DNA of 64,000 nucleotides from Ichthyophthirius multifiliis. Taxonomy: Eukaryota; Ciliophora; Oligohymenophorea; Hymenostomatida. The stretch is from assembly GCF_000220395.1 (NCBI RefSeq), contig NW_004086420.1:22090-86089 (forward strand). Direction: 5' to 3'. A program made the position numbers and the translations under genes. Positions 28,488-39,779 of the stretch are shown piece after piece. A model generated the notes under the pieces. It was not told the DNA's origin. It saw only the letters and a list, made by a program, of their open reading frames with translations, and did not search any database. Position 1 is the first letter of the stretch; every line of letters begins with the position of its first letter.

Positions 28488-31066
28488 TCATATTATTTAT
28501 TTATAAATTATTTAATTATTTTTAATTTTCTACTCATATATAATCTTTTTTTTATTCTTATTTATTATATTTTCCTCTTTTTCTATAATTGCTTCTAAAA
28601 TTTATTATTAAGATCTCATTTATTAAAAAAATATTTATTCAATTGCATAATTTTCTAATCCAATAATTCTTAAAGAAACTTACTATTAATTTTCATTAGT
28701 AATTATTTAATCAGTTTTTAAAGGCGTTAATAAATTTTCTTTAAATTTTTTTGTGACTGGATTAATTTATTAATAATGTATGCCTAAAATATCTTTTTCA
28801 TCCAAATAATTATTATTTTTATTAGAATATTTTTTTTTGGATACTAAAGACTTAAATAATTTAATGAAAATCTGAGAAAAAATAACCAAAAGTACTGAAA
28901 AAACCAGCTAAACTAAATTTAAAGGCGAACTAATGGTTACTTTCTCATCAGTATCTAAAAAAAGGCTTTGGAAAACAAAATTCCCTGCAAAAAAAATTCC
29001 TGGGAATGTAAACATTACTTCCTACATTGCATAATTAAGTCCATTTCCTATACATTTTGGAAACCCAGAATGTCTTAAAAAGCAAAATTTAAAAGCCCAA
29101 TAAAGAACAAAAAGAGTTAAAACTTTAATAATAAGACCTATACTGAACAAAGAACTGTAAAAAATTCCTCCTAAAATTATATTATTTACGATTGCGTAAT
29201 ACTCTTATATTAAAAATTCTGGTTTTTCGAATATTTAGTTCATTTCTTGTTATGTTTTTTGGCATTTTTATTCTCCTTTTTTTATATATAAATATCTTTT
29301 GATACGTTTGTATATGTATTCGATTTCCCAAACAGTAAAAAAAGGCGAGAAAATAAAATTACCAATATATATAAAAAATTAGTTTTAAGCTAAGTATTTT
29401 ACATATGTTTAATTACTTTTCCCTTTCAAAAAAAGCATGAAAGTTACTATAGGTACTATAGATGTGTTTATGAATTAATACCATGTCAAACGGGTTGCTA
29501 CGGAAATATTTTATAATGTAAAAGTTGAGTATTTTTCAAAAGCAGCGAATTTTTTTACAATTATTAACATAATAACATTTATTACTAAAACTATACAAGA
29601 AAATGTTACTGATAATAAATATAAATTCAAATTATTAACTATATATGTGATATTTGTTTCTTCATCAGTTATATCTTCTAAGAGTATTTTTTAATATTTA
29701 CTTATAATTGATAATAAAAATAAAGTAGCTGTTGTAAAGAAAAGCTATTTTTTTTTGTTATTAATAAATATTTATTTTAAATTATTATGTTTTTTTATAA
29801 AAAAAATAAAATATATTTACTATTAATAAAAAACTAATTATCCTTCTTTTAATTTTTTCTTTTATTCCGATTTCTAAGTTTTCCCATATGATGTCTAAAG
29901 GCTCAGGAGCTCTTAAAAGCTTAATTTTTTAATTTTAAAAGTTAAAGTTTTAAATAGAATACCAATATTTTATATATTTTTGGATTATTTCTTAACATTC
30001 ATCTTGTTTTTCGAAAGTAACAAAAACAAAGGAAGTTCTGATGTTTTCTGAATTTATATTTTAATATTTCTATTCATAATCTTTTATTTTTTGGTTTATT
30101 TTTTGCAACTTAAATATTCTTTTTTATTCATCTGTTTTCTTTTCATTTAAAATTTTTATTTTTTAAGATTATAATTCTATATATTCTCTTATTTTAAAGA
30201 CTCTGTTTATATTAATTATATTTATATTTTTTCCATAAATTAAGTTTTTTGTTAAATATTCTTTTAATTCTTCCTCGCAATTTGTTTTTTTACTCCTTTT
30301 AATAGAATAGAAAAATGACTGTTTCTTAAAGAGTTTTTGTTACATTCTTTGTCTTTTATATCTTATGATATTTTGAATAAAATCACCAGAATAAATAAAA
30401 TCCAAAAAACAGCAAAGTTCATATATTAATTGATTTTTTAAATCTTTTAATCTTTAATTAAATAAACTATCCCAAGTAAATACTCACAGTTTTTTAATTC
30501 TTTATTGCATTTATAAAAACTAAGAATAAAATTACTTTTTATAAAAAAATATATTTTAATTTATTTTAGTCAAAAAAATATACTCAAAACCTAATAAAAG
30601 GAACATTAAAAATAATAAAAAAATCATTTATTTTATATAGTAAAAAAATAAAGTAAAGGCAGTTCCTAATTTAGAAAATTTATTAATATCACAACATAAT
30701 TTAAAATATTCTTTATTATAAGGCAAATTACAACATATACAATAAAAACCTCTTTTTTTCCATTCTTTTAAATTAGGTAATTATCCAATCGAATTTGCTT
30801 TTTCGTGTTGTTCGGAAAATTAAAAATTTGGAGGTTTTTTGAAAGGATTATAATTATTGTGTTCATTTAAAAAGGAATTATATAATTATTAATAATTTAT
30901 TTATTTTTGGTTTTGATTCTTATCTTCTATTTGATTATTATTTTGAGCATTTTATTTTATGTTTAGGTTTACACTTTCAAATAACAAAGATTCATCAACT
31001 ATATTTTTTTAATTAATATAAAATATTTTATGTAATTATTTTACTTTAGTTTTCTAAACTTAACAT
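28488..31066 (-). CDS. OSCA/TMEM63 (CSC1)-like mechanosensitive channel
   Basis: The minus-strand gene starts at the ATG at 31066 (MLSLENQ, then an intron) and stops at TGA 28488-28490. The N terminus is hydrophilic, Gln/Asn-rich, then CNLPYNKEYFKLCCDINKF and a first TM (about 30600-30680). The cytosolic part includes SFVFVTFEKQDECQEII near 30010, like the RRM-like domain of OSCA. It is followed by LLRAPEPLDIIWENLEIGIK near 29890, matching the conserved OSCA 'AxxPxDVxWxNL' preceding the TM core. The core has several TM helices, a pore-region helix FEKYSTFTLQNISVATRLTW near 29510, and a late TM (ILGGIFYSSLFSIGLIIKVL) near 29150. The tail is charged. OSCA/TMEM63 channels are stretch- or osmolarity-gated cation channels of plasma membrane or lysosome. 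The family call rests mainly on the APEPxDIxWENL motif and TM layout; a more distant TMEM16/TMC-like superfamily member is possible. Confidence 0.7.
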
Positions 31067-31610
31067 AATAAGATTTTAAAAGCTTTTAGATTTAAATATG
31101 TTATTTTTTTAAAAGTAAAGATTAAAAAAATAAAATATATAATTTAAACATTATAGAGTATTAGTAATATTATATTTTATTATAGATAATATGAATTTCA
31201 ATTTAAAATTAATTTCATAAAGAATTATATAAAATAAAAGATTATTATTCAAAAACATAATAATATTATGATTTTCATTAATAAACTTAATATAAAATAT
31301 TAAGTTTATTAATTTAAAATATCATTTTAAAAAATATAAATTATATTAATATTTGCAAATAATGAATATTTTTAATTAATTTATATTAATAATTATAATT
31401 ATATTTATACTTTTTAAATAAAAATATATCTATATATATAAAAATATATAAATTTATATATATATTTTTTATATTTATATATATTTAATATTTATATCTT
31501 TTATTAAATAATCTTATAATTTTTTATATATTATTTATTTATTTTTTTTTTAAAAAATTAATTATATTATTAAATAATTTATTTCAAAAATATAATTTAT
31601 ATATAATAAA
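31067..31610. other. AT-rich spacer
   Basis: About 540 bases upstream of the OSCA-like gene and downstream of the MPP-beta stop. Low complexity with TA clusters (about 31420-31500). No gene seen. Confidence 0.6.
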
Positions 31611-33332
31611 TCATTATTATTAAATATTTGATGCTTAATTAATTAAATCATCTACTTTTCCCCATATTGTAATAGAATAAGGCTTATTTATAATAAAAAT
31701 TAAATAAATAAATAATATAAAATTATTACTTTATCAACACACCATTAATCAATAGCTTAAACAATATCATCCTTATTCAAAGCAGCAATTCTATATGCTA
31801 TTTCAGATCTAAAAATTCTTCTATTTAAATATAGGATATGATTTCCAATTGCTTAAGAAATATCATTTCCGGTTTCATGTTAAAATAATTCAATATAAAG
31901 TTTTTTTTTAGCTCTTTAAATTTCCTTATCAGTAATAAAGTTTCTAATTTTCTACCAAATAGTTTGTTATAACTACAAAATTTAACCTAACGATTCAGGG
32001 CTTCCATTATAATAATTTCCAAAAAGAGCAGTATCATTATATGGTGTATACACTCCATTCTAAAGTTCTACACCTTCAATTTAATTCAACATTTTTTAAT
32101 AAATATTAACATCAGAGTCTTTTTTGTTAATATAAATAATTATACACATATATAAATATACATACTATTTAATAATTCTATGTCTAATAAAGATTATGGT
32201 TTATCACCTAAAATTCTTTATACAATTAAAAACGAATAATAATCAGGATCTCTCCAAGAAGGAGCTTCTTGCATAAAAGAATAATTTAAATTTTTACTAT
32301 CATCATCTTTTTTAAATAAGCTTACTTCACTGTTAAACTTTGGTATGTCCTAATTTTATAGCAAAGTTTAAATTGGAGATTTTTTGGGCATTTTTGCGAA
32401 GTGAGTTTGCACACTTTCAACTAATTTTTAATGGTCATGATCTCCTGCACCTATTATTATTAGGTTTTCACCAAAATAATTTCTATTGTGATATTCTAGT
32501 ACCATATCTCTGGTTACAGAGAATATATTATTTATTTCTCCTAATATAGGTAGCGCCATTTAATGACCTTTGTAAGCCTTTTTTATATATTTATTTGTCT
32601 ATATATATAATATAAATATTATTTATATACTCCTTTATGAGAAATTTCTATTGTGGTTTCCATTAAGTTTTTTTAGGTTTCTATTAATTCAGTATATATT
32701 GTATTTTTTTCGTCTTCTACAGCACTGGTTTCATATTTGGAATTTTATAAAATATCTGATAATAATTCTAAACTCCAGTCTAAATCGTTTTTGAATACAT
32801 TCATTGTATAACAAGTGTTTTCTCGAGATGTATATGCATTTAATTATCCTCCTTTATTTTCTATTTCTAATTCTAATTATATACGAGAACGTTTTTAAGT
32901 TCCCTTTTTTTATTTTAGTTTATTTTTTATTGAAATTTTTCATTTTATTTTTTAATCACTTTAAAATGCAAATGTTCCAAAAAATGAGCACTTCCTGATG
33001 TTTCTAATGTTTCACTTCGACTTCCACATTTTATAAATGCTGCAACTCTTTAATTTATTATTTAAACTGTTCTATAGTATAATTAATATATTTTATTATT
33101 TACGTGCATATTGGTGATGGCCAACTTTCACTACATATTCTTATTCCGTTTTCTAAAGTTGTTTCCTCTTTATTTTTTATTTAATTTTTGTTTTATTTTA
33201 TTATATTTTGATTTTCATACAATAAGGCCTATCATATTTTAAATTTTCAGGAATTTTTATAGTTGAAATTTTTTGCTTTTAAGATTAAATAATGGTGCTT
33301 TTAAAAAATTTGGAATTTCTAACTAAGATCAT
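31611..33332 (-). CDS. PMPCB: Mitochondrial processing peptidase, catalytic beta subunit
   Basis: Starts MILVRNSKFFKSTIIQSQKQ at 33332, a basic, Ser/Thr-rich presequence without acidic residues. The stop is TGA 31611-31613. The inverted zinc motif HxxEH is intact in SGSAHFLEHLHFK (about 32960), so this is the catalytic beta subunit rather than alpha. After a short intron the text runs GTQKRSRIQLELEIENKGG, then LNAYTSRENTCYTMNVFKND, nearly identical in pattern to known MPP-beta ('GTKxRxxxxLExEIENMGAHLNAYTSREQT'). The distal zinc-ligand Glu lies in the EDEKNTIYTELIET segment (about 32690-32730). The C-terminal half has FMQEAPSWRDPDYYSFLIVQ and RIFRSEIAYRIAALNKDDIV. It cleaves presequences from imported mitochondrial proteins in the matrix, with an alpha partner encoded elsewhere. 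Confidence 0.92.
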
Positions 33333-33434
33333 TTTTATTTAATTAAAATTAAAAGTTATTTTTATATTTTATAAATATCGTAATAATATCTTTTATTTTT
33401 TAATTTAATATGATTAATATTTATATTTATATAA

Positions 33435-33474
<40 letters not shown>

Positions 33475-33534
33475 TTTATTTTTTTATAATAATTTAATAT
33501 TAATTATTCAAGAAAATTAACAGCATAAATATAC

Positions 33535-33565
<31 letters not shown>

Positions 33566-33572
33566 ATAATAA

Positions 33573-36500
33573 TCAAAGAATATTTATTTCTAAAAGATTT
33601 TCATTTTCATTTTATCCTAAATCATAAATATCTTCCTACTCTTCGACATAATTTTATTTATTTTTATCATTTACATCACTATCTTTCTAATTTTCTTTAT
33701 ATTTTTTTTTGAAACTTTTACTTAATCCAGTTTTTACAGCTGCTGGAATTTTTTTCATTCTTTCTTCTGCAAATTTACCAAATTATACATCGACTAAATT
33801 TTCTTTTAAGAAATCTAATGAAAGGTTATAATTTTCTAGAATTTATAAAATTTAATTAATTCCGTTTTTTCCATCCTTTTCCAAAACTTTCATAATAATT
33901 TCAAAAAGAGCACCTGAATATTAAAATTAAACACTATATCTATTTCCAGAAATATATTAACCTATACAATTTCGAATTTCTTTAATTTATCTATATGTTT
34001 TTTTCATTGATGACATTTTTCCATAAAGTTAAGTCATTTATACATTTTAGTTTGGTCTTTCACAAAAGCAATTAGGAACATAAATACATGATAAAAATCC
34101 CAAATTTTGTAAAAGAGACCAGTTTTGATTTTTTAGGATGGAACTTTAAATTATATCTGCCTATCCAAATACTTCTGTAGCTCTTGTTAATTGTTCCAGC
34201 TCTTCTATTGAAAAGTTAGATTTTTATGCTGTAGCTGATATATAGTTCTCATGGACTAATAAAGGCATTATTTAATAATCTAAGTAAAACATATCCATTA
34301 ATTATTTATTGTTCATATGTTGAAAATTTTAACGAGTACATAATAATTTACAAGCCTATTTTATAATATTTTTAATAAATATAATATAATTTAAAAATTA
34401 AAAATACCTCGAAAATATTAAGAGAAACCATATCATCTTTAGAAGCTAATTTTAAGCTTTTAATTGAAAAAATATTATTATTTTTATTTTAAGATTCCAT
34501 TTATAAATAATTAATAGCCTATCTAATATCACAATTAGCGTTTTCGGCCAAAAGTTCAAGCCCAAGATTATCTGCTTTAATTTTTTCCTAAACACAAATT
34601 TTACTTAAAAGTGCTGCTACTTATTGTTTTTGCGGTTTGAAAAATCTAATATCATAACAGTAGTTAGCAATAGATTTTAATTTTTAATTATATCTATCAT
34701 TACATACACAAAAAATAGGAATTTAAGTTTCTTTTATTATTTTGAGTAATTATTAGCTTCCTCCTATATCTCCAGAGGACATTCCATCAATCTCGTCCAT
34801 TAAAATAATCGCTTTATTATTTCTATTGGATTATCCTAATACGCAATTAGAACTTAAGGGCTTTACTAATTATTCTAGTTAATTTTTACTTCTGACATCT
34901 GATGCATTCCATTCTATTATTTGATATTCGTATTTTTTGGCCAAAAGTCGTACTGTTGAAGTCTTACCAATACCCGGAGGTCCGGATATTAAACAGGCTT
35001 TTGCACTTGTATTTTCTTTCCAGTTTTTAGATTGGCCTTTAGTTTCTTTTTTTATAACGACTGAATGCCAGTTTTGTAACCATAGTTCAATCTTTTTTAT
35101 TTGTTGGAAATTTCCTACACAACTATCGAGATATTAGGGTGAGTATTTGTGTGTCCAGAGGTGTTTTTCAGTATTTTTTTTTTATGTGTTTTAGTTTTAG
35201 GTAGTATTTTATAGGCTTTAAAAGGATTATTTTTGAGGTATTTATTATACTGTTTTTTAAGGTTGGGGTTGAGAAAATGGCTATTATTAAGAGACTTTTG
35301 GAACTTCTTTTTATTTTTAAATGAAATTTTCGGTTTCTTATTGGATTTAAGAGAATGGTTTTTGGAGGACTTTTTCAAATAAAATTTTAAAATCTTGTTC
35401 TGTTAGAGGTTTTATTTATAATTATTTAGATCTTTCAATCATTATAGGCCTTTGATTTTGGTCACCTATTAATATATAAGTAGCATTTTGATTTAAAGCT
35501 GTATATATTTTTCCTTTATTTAATGTAATTATTTTTTCAAGAAGTTCACTTTTTATTGAATTATAAGGCGAATGAATAAAAAAATTGGCGTTTTAGATAA
35601 AATCGGGCTTAATCTATTCATCTTCTTGGAAGATTTTTTAATTATTTTATTATTGTTTTAGATTTTCATATTATTGTTATTATTATTAAATAAAATATTA
35701 TTCTTATGCTTTTTACTATAATAAAATTTCTTACTCTTATTTTTATTTTAAGTATTAAATTTCTTATTCTTATTTTTATTTTTAAAGTAAAATTTCTTAT
35801 TCTTGTTTTTATTTTAAAATTTCCTCTTGTTCTTTCTATTTGTTCTATAAGTATTCGTCATTTTCTATATTTTTTTCGATATCCATTTAAAAATTGTTTT
35901 GTTGTCTTTCTTCGATTTTCATAAGTGCTTCCAAAGCTGAATTAATGCTTTCATTATCTCCGTTTTCTGAAATCAACTATTCTTAGTTACTATTAGTAAT
36001 ATTATTTGATGGTTAAGTTGAAATAAAAAAAGCTTTTAATTTTTCTTCAGTTAGTTTTCCATTTTCTTTGTTAACTTTTTTTGGAATATTATTGTTTTAA
36101 GATTAATCCTATTAAATTTTTTAAAATAAAGTATCTATTCTTAAATTTTGTGTTTGAAAGTCTTTTCGGTCATCTATGTATTTAACTTCTCCTTTAATTT
36201 CTTGGAATTCAGATTCGGATTCTAATTATTTTTCTTCTTCACTTTCCTAAGAGGAAGATTCTGAAGAATTTAAGTATTTTTTTTGTTAAATTAAAGTTCG
36301 TTTTTTTAATATTTTTTATGCTTATTCTTATTATAATTGCCTTTTTGTTTTTAATTTTTTTTATCCTTTTTTTGGGTTTTAAGATTCTTCTTGTACTTAT
36401 TTTGAACTTTTCTCGGGACTATTTTCAGGAATATCTTCTTTAATAATCTTCTTTTTGGAAATTTAATTTCCTTATTCTTCTTTTTCTGTGGTTTTGGTAT

Positions 36501-36654
36501 GATTTTTTATATTTTCTTTTTCTTTTTTGGGCTTTGAAGCAGTTTTAATTCTGTTTTCTTAAATTAGTTTTTGAACTGGTAAATTTTCGATTATACTTTT
36601 GGAAGTTTTTTTCTGACTTTGGGATAAAAATATGTTTAAGGATGATTATTTCAT
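33573..36654 (-). CDS. RFC1: Replication factor C subunit 1 (clamp loader large subunit)
   Basis: Starts MKQSSLNIFLSQSQKKTSKS at 36654 and stops at TGA 33573-33575. The N-terminal QSSLNIFL resembles a PCNA-binding PIP box lacking the second aromatic. A long Lys/Glu/Gln/Ser-rich region follows (about 35700-36600), then a BRCT domain (about 35390-35600; YILIGDQNQ, EQDFKILFEK). A Gln-rich linker comes next, then LWTHKYSPQYLDSCVGN, equivalent to RFC1 'LWVDKYKP'. The AAA+ module has Walker A GPPGIGKTSTVRLLA (about 34980) and Walker B AIILMDEIDGMSSGDIGG (about 34790). Sensor region and RFC1 C-terminal helices continue to an acidic tail. RFC opens and loads PCNA at primer ends in the nucleus; RFC1 is the only subunit with a BRCT. 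Most linker glutamines are TAA/TAG codons. Confidence 0.95.
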
Positions 36655-37232
36655 GTATTAATCGTTTTTTTAGAAAAAAAAAAAAAAAATTAATTTCTTT
36701 ATCTTTTATAATATTAAAAATATGAGTCTTTTTATTTCAAAAAATTAACTACAAGGAATAATAAATTCAAAATATTTCCCGCTAAAAGGAAAGTTTTCGT
36801 AAATAAAATATAATTATATTTTTTTTTAATAGAATCAATTAAAAATACTATTTTATTATTTTAATTAATTAGAATTTAATAAAAAATATTAATAAACTTT
36901 AAGACTATTTTAATATTTTTAGAATTAAATGATGATCAAAAAAGTTTATGATTATAAAATACATAAAGATAATAATAATTAATAAGAAATAATTGCTATA
37001 TATGTTATAAAATTTACAATTTAAAATGATTAAATGTTTAATTATATTAGATAAAATATAAAAAATAAATATATGTAAATAAGAAATTTCTATTAATAAA
37101 TTCAATAAAAAAAAAATTATATTAAATTATTAGAAATTTTAGTAAAAATAAAAAAAAATAAAACAATACAATACAATACAATACAAATATATAGCATTAA
37201 TATACATTAAAATACATTATTTTCATTATTAT
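36655..37232. other. AT-rich spacer with a short CAATA repeat
   Basis: About 580 bases between the RFC1 start and the end of the next gene. It contains a short CAATA pentanucleotide array (about 37160-37187, four to five copies). A Leu/Ile/Tyr-rich standard-code frame (36905-37105, minus) shows no domain and is dismissed. Confidence 0.6.
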
Positions 37233-38328
37233 TCATTCATAAAACTTTGATTTTTTTTAACCTATATTTTTTCTTTATTAATTTTATATATTGTTTGGTT
37301 CATTTTATTCTTCTAATTAAGAATTATTATAAAATGTAGTTTTCTTTTAATTTTTTTAAGCTATCATAGTTTTTTATTTATTATTTCTTTTTTAATTTAG
37401 TTCAAGTTCTTCATCAATATTATCGTCAACATCATCATCTTATTTAACTTTTTAAACTATTATAGTATTATTATTTTATACTTTTGTTTATTTTTTGCTT
37501 CTATTTCTTATTTAAGAGTCGTTTTCATTAATAATGGTATTGTTTTAATTTCTAGTTTATTTTCTACTTCTATTTCTCTATGCTTGCATGTTTTAGTTAT
37601 AATTTTCATTTATATAGGTTTTTTTTTTTTCCTATTTAGGTTTATATTCATCTAAATCATCCGATTCTTCAGATTAATTACTTATTTTTCTTGTTAATTA
37701 ACGAATTTTTGTTTTTTTTCTTTAATCTGGCGGCTTTATTAATACTGTTGTTTTTTTTGTTTATTAAATAACTTCTTAATCTTATTCTTTTTCTTTTTCT
37801 TATTCTTTCTCTTATTCTTATTATTATTATTATTTTGATTAGGTCATTTTTTTTGTTTGTTTTCTTATATTTGTTAACCGTATTTACTTTTAATTCTTTT
37901 CTTCATCTTAAGAGGAAGATTTAAAAGATTATTAAGAGTTTGAAGAAGATGAAGAGTTATGTATATTTTTTTTATGTTTTTATTTAATTTGTGTTTTTTA
38001 TTTGTAAGATTTTTTTCTCAAATTGTTATTTCGTGATTGATTCTGCTCGTTTTCATTATCTTAGTCTTAATCTTAATTTAGGTTATCGTTTTGCAATTAA
38101 GGATTAATAAATTTGCTTTTTTTTTTTAAATCTATTTATTATTATTCATTAGAAACTATTGGACTGTTATCAATTTAAAAATTTTCATTTTATTTTATTT
38201 TAGTATTTTTTATAATTATTTAATTAGGACTTATTATTTAATCATTTTATATTTAAGGTAAAGAAACATTTGTATTTTAATTTTATTTCAAAAATGGTTA
38301 ATTCTATTACTATTATTATTATTATTAT

Positions 38329-38359
<31 letters not shown>

Positions 38360-39229
38360 ATTACTATTATTAATGTTGCTATTAATATTACTATTATTAA
38401 TATTGCTATTACTATTATTATTACTATTACTATTTTTTTTAATTTTATTACTATTATTATTAATTTTATTATTAATTTTAAGATTATAATTATGTTTATT
38501 ATTATGATTACTATAATATAATTATTTTTATTATGGATTCAAAAATTATTACTGATATTATTATATTTTTTATTATTTTTATAATTACGATTATTATTAT
38601 TAGATTTAAAATTATTATGATTATTAATTTTGTAATAAATTTTACATTTTTTACAATTAAGGATTTATTGCACTTTATTTTATTTATTAATATTAAAAAT
38701 TATTAATATTATTTTATTATTAAAATTGATATGAGTTATTATACCTATGCATTTTTAATTAATTTTACATATTGTTTAAATAAGGTGAATTAGGATATTT
38801 ATTTTGTTGTTATTAATAATATTATTAGTAAATAGGAGATATATTTTAATTAAAATTAGGTATATATTAATTATTTTTTTATTATAGTGTTTAAATGTTA
38901 TAATCTGCACTAAAATTATTCTTTTTTTCAATTTTTTTTTATTTTTATTTTTTTTAATTTTATTTTACTTTATGGTGTATTAAGGGACCTAGTATTGGTA
39001 AATTTAATTCCTAAAATATTATATATATATATATTTAAAAAACGTAGATTAGAGTCTATTTTTTTACATTAGGATAAATAATTTTTTTTAAATATTATGA
39101 ATAAATTTCTTAATTTATTTAATGCAAACGAGCTTTAGATTTGTAAATTATTTATTCTCCTTCAATACTTGAAGAAGATGAAATAATTTATTTATAATCC
39201 TCTGTTATAGTTTCTTTTTTTTATTTCAT
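37233..39229 (-). CDS. Gln/Asn/Ser-rich low-complexity protein
   Basis: A minus-strand gene from the ATG at 39229 (MKQKKETITEDYKQIISSSS) to TGA 37233-37235. The first exons encode IEGEQIIYKSKARLHQINQE and ELNLPILGPLIHHK, which I do not recognise. The middle (about 38250-38900) is extremely Gln/Asn/Tyr-rich, for example YPNSPYLNNMQNQLKMHRYN. The TAA/TAG-rich trinucleotide block at 38290-38420 reads as polyglutamine in the downstream frame and polyasparagine in the upstream frame, so a short intron or splice lies within about 38400-38520. The downstream part is charged and Ser-rich (NSSSSSNSQQSFKSSSQDEE) with Arg/Lys/Glu blocks. Composition resembles prion-like regulators or RNA-binding scaffolds, but no domain is visible, so no function is claimed. 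The frame is open over 1.2 kb from 37233 to about 38430. Confidence 0.6.
38290..38420 (-). repeat. ATT/ACT trinucleotide block coding polyglutamine via TAA/TAG
   Basis: Imperfect ATT trinucleotide repeat. Read on the minus strand in the frame that continues to the gene's stop, it is almost only TAA and TAG (Gln), with scattered TAT, CAT and AAT. It therefore encodes a Gln tract with Tyr/His interruptions. Confidence 0.75.
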
Positions 39230-39779
39230 TTACTATATAAAATTAAATATATTGTTTTGTATTAATTAATTTAAATAATAATTTTTTAAAAAAAATTAAT
39301 AGTGTATATGATTATAAAAATACAAGCCAATGAATGACTAATTATAAAAAAATTAGTAAAATAAATATATATGAAAAAAAAAATTAAATATATTTATAAT
39401 ATATATTAAGTATAAAATTTGTAATAAAATTATACTATTATATATACGAATAAATATAATAATAAAATATTCTATCTGAATTAATAATTATATAATATAA
39501 TTATAAAAAATATCAAAAATATTATAATATTAAAAAAAATAAAAAGAATTAAATTTATAAAAAATAAAAAAAAAATTATAAATTATAAATTATAAATTAT
39601 AAATTATAAATTATAAATTATAAATTATAAATTATAAATTATAAATTATATATATATATATATATATCTATATATATTTATAAATTTTAATTTATTATTT
39701 TTAAAATATATAAAATTTATTTTTCATTAAAAACATATAAATGTAAAAATAAATGTTTATAATAAAATAATATATATTT
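39230..39779. other. AT-rich spacer with a 7-bp minisatellite
   Basis: About 550 bases between a start codon (39229, minus) and the stop of the next gene (39780, minus). Apart from the 7-bp repeat at 39573-39650 it is unstructured A/T. Confidence 0.6.
39573..39650. repeat. 7-bp tandem repeat AAATTAT, about 11 copies
   Basis: Perfect head-to-tail copies of AAATTAT followed directly by a TA run. The unit length of seven is unusual here, where nearly all other repeats are di- or trinucleotides. Confidence 0.95.

Noticed and set aside
32804-32998. A plus-strand hydrophobic frame
   Set aside because: It overlaps the MPP-beta exons and an intron; the minus strand has the HxxEH motif and LNAYTSRE here.
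35115-35378. A Lys/Asn-rich minus-strand standard-code frame
   Set aside because: It is a shadow of the RFC1 linker; the adjacent frame with TAA/TAG as Gln joins the BRCT and AAA+ domains without interruption.
38270-38521. A plus-strand Ile/Asn repeat frame
   Set aside because: It is the antisense of the trinucleotide repeat in the Gln/Asn-rich minus-strand gene, which has flanking non-repeat coding sequence.
39573-39650. Possible CRISPR-like or regulatory array
   Set aside because: The unit is only 7 bp with no spacers; it is a simple minisatellite.
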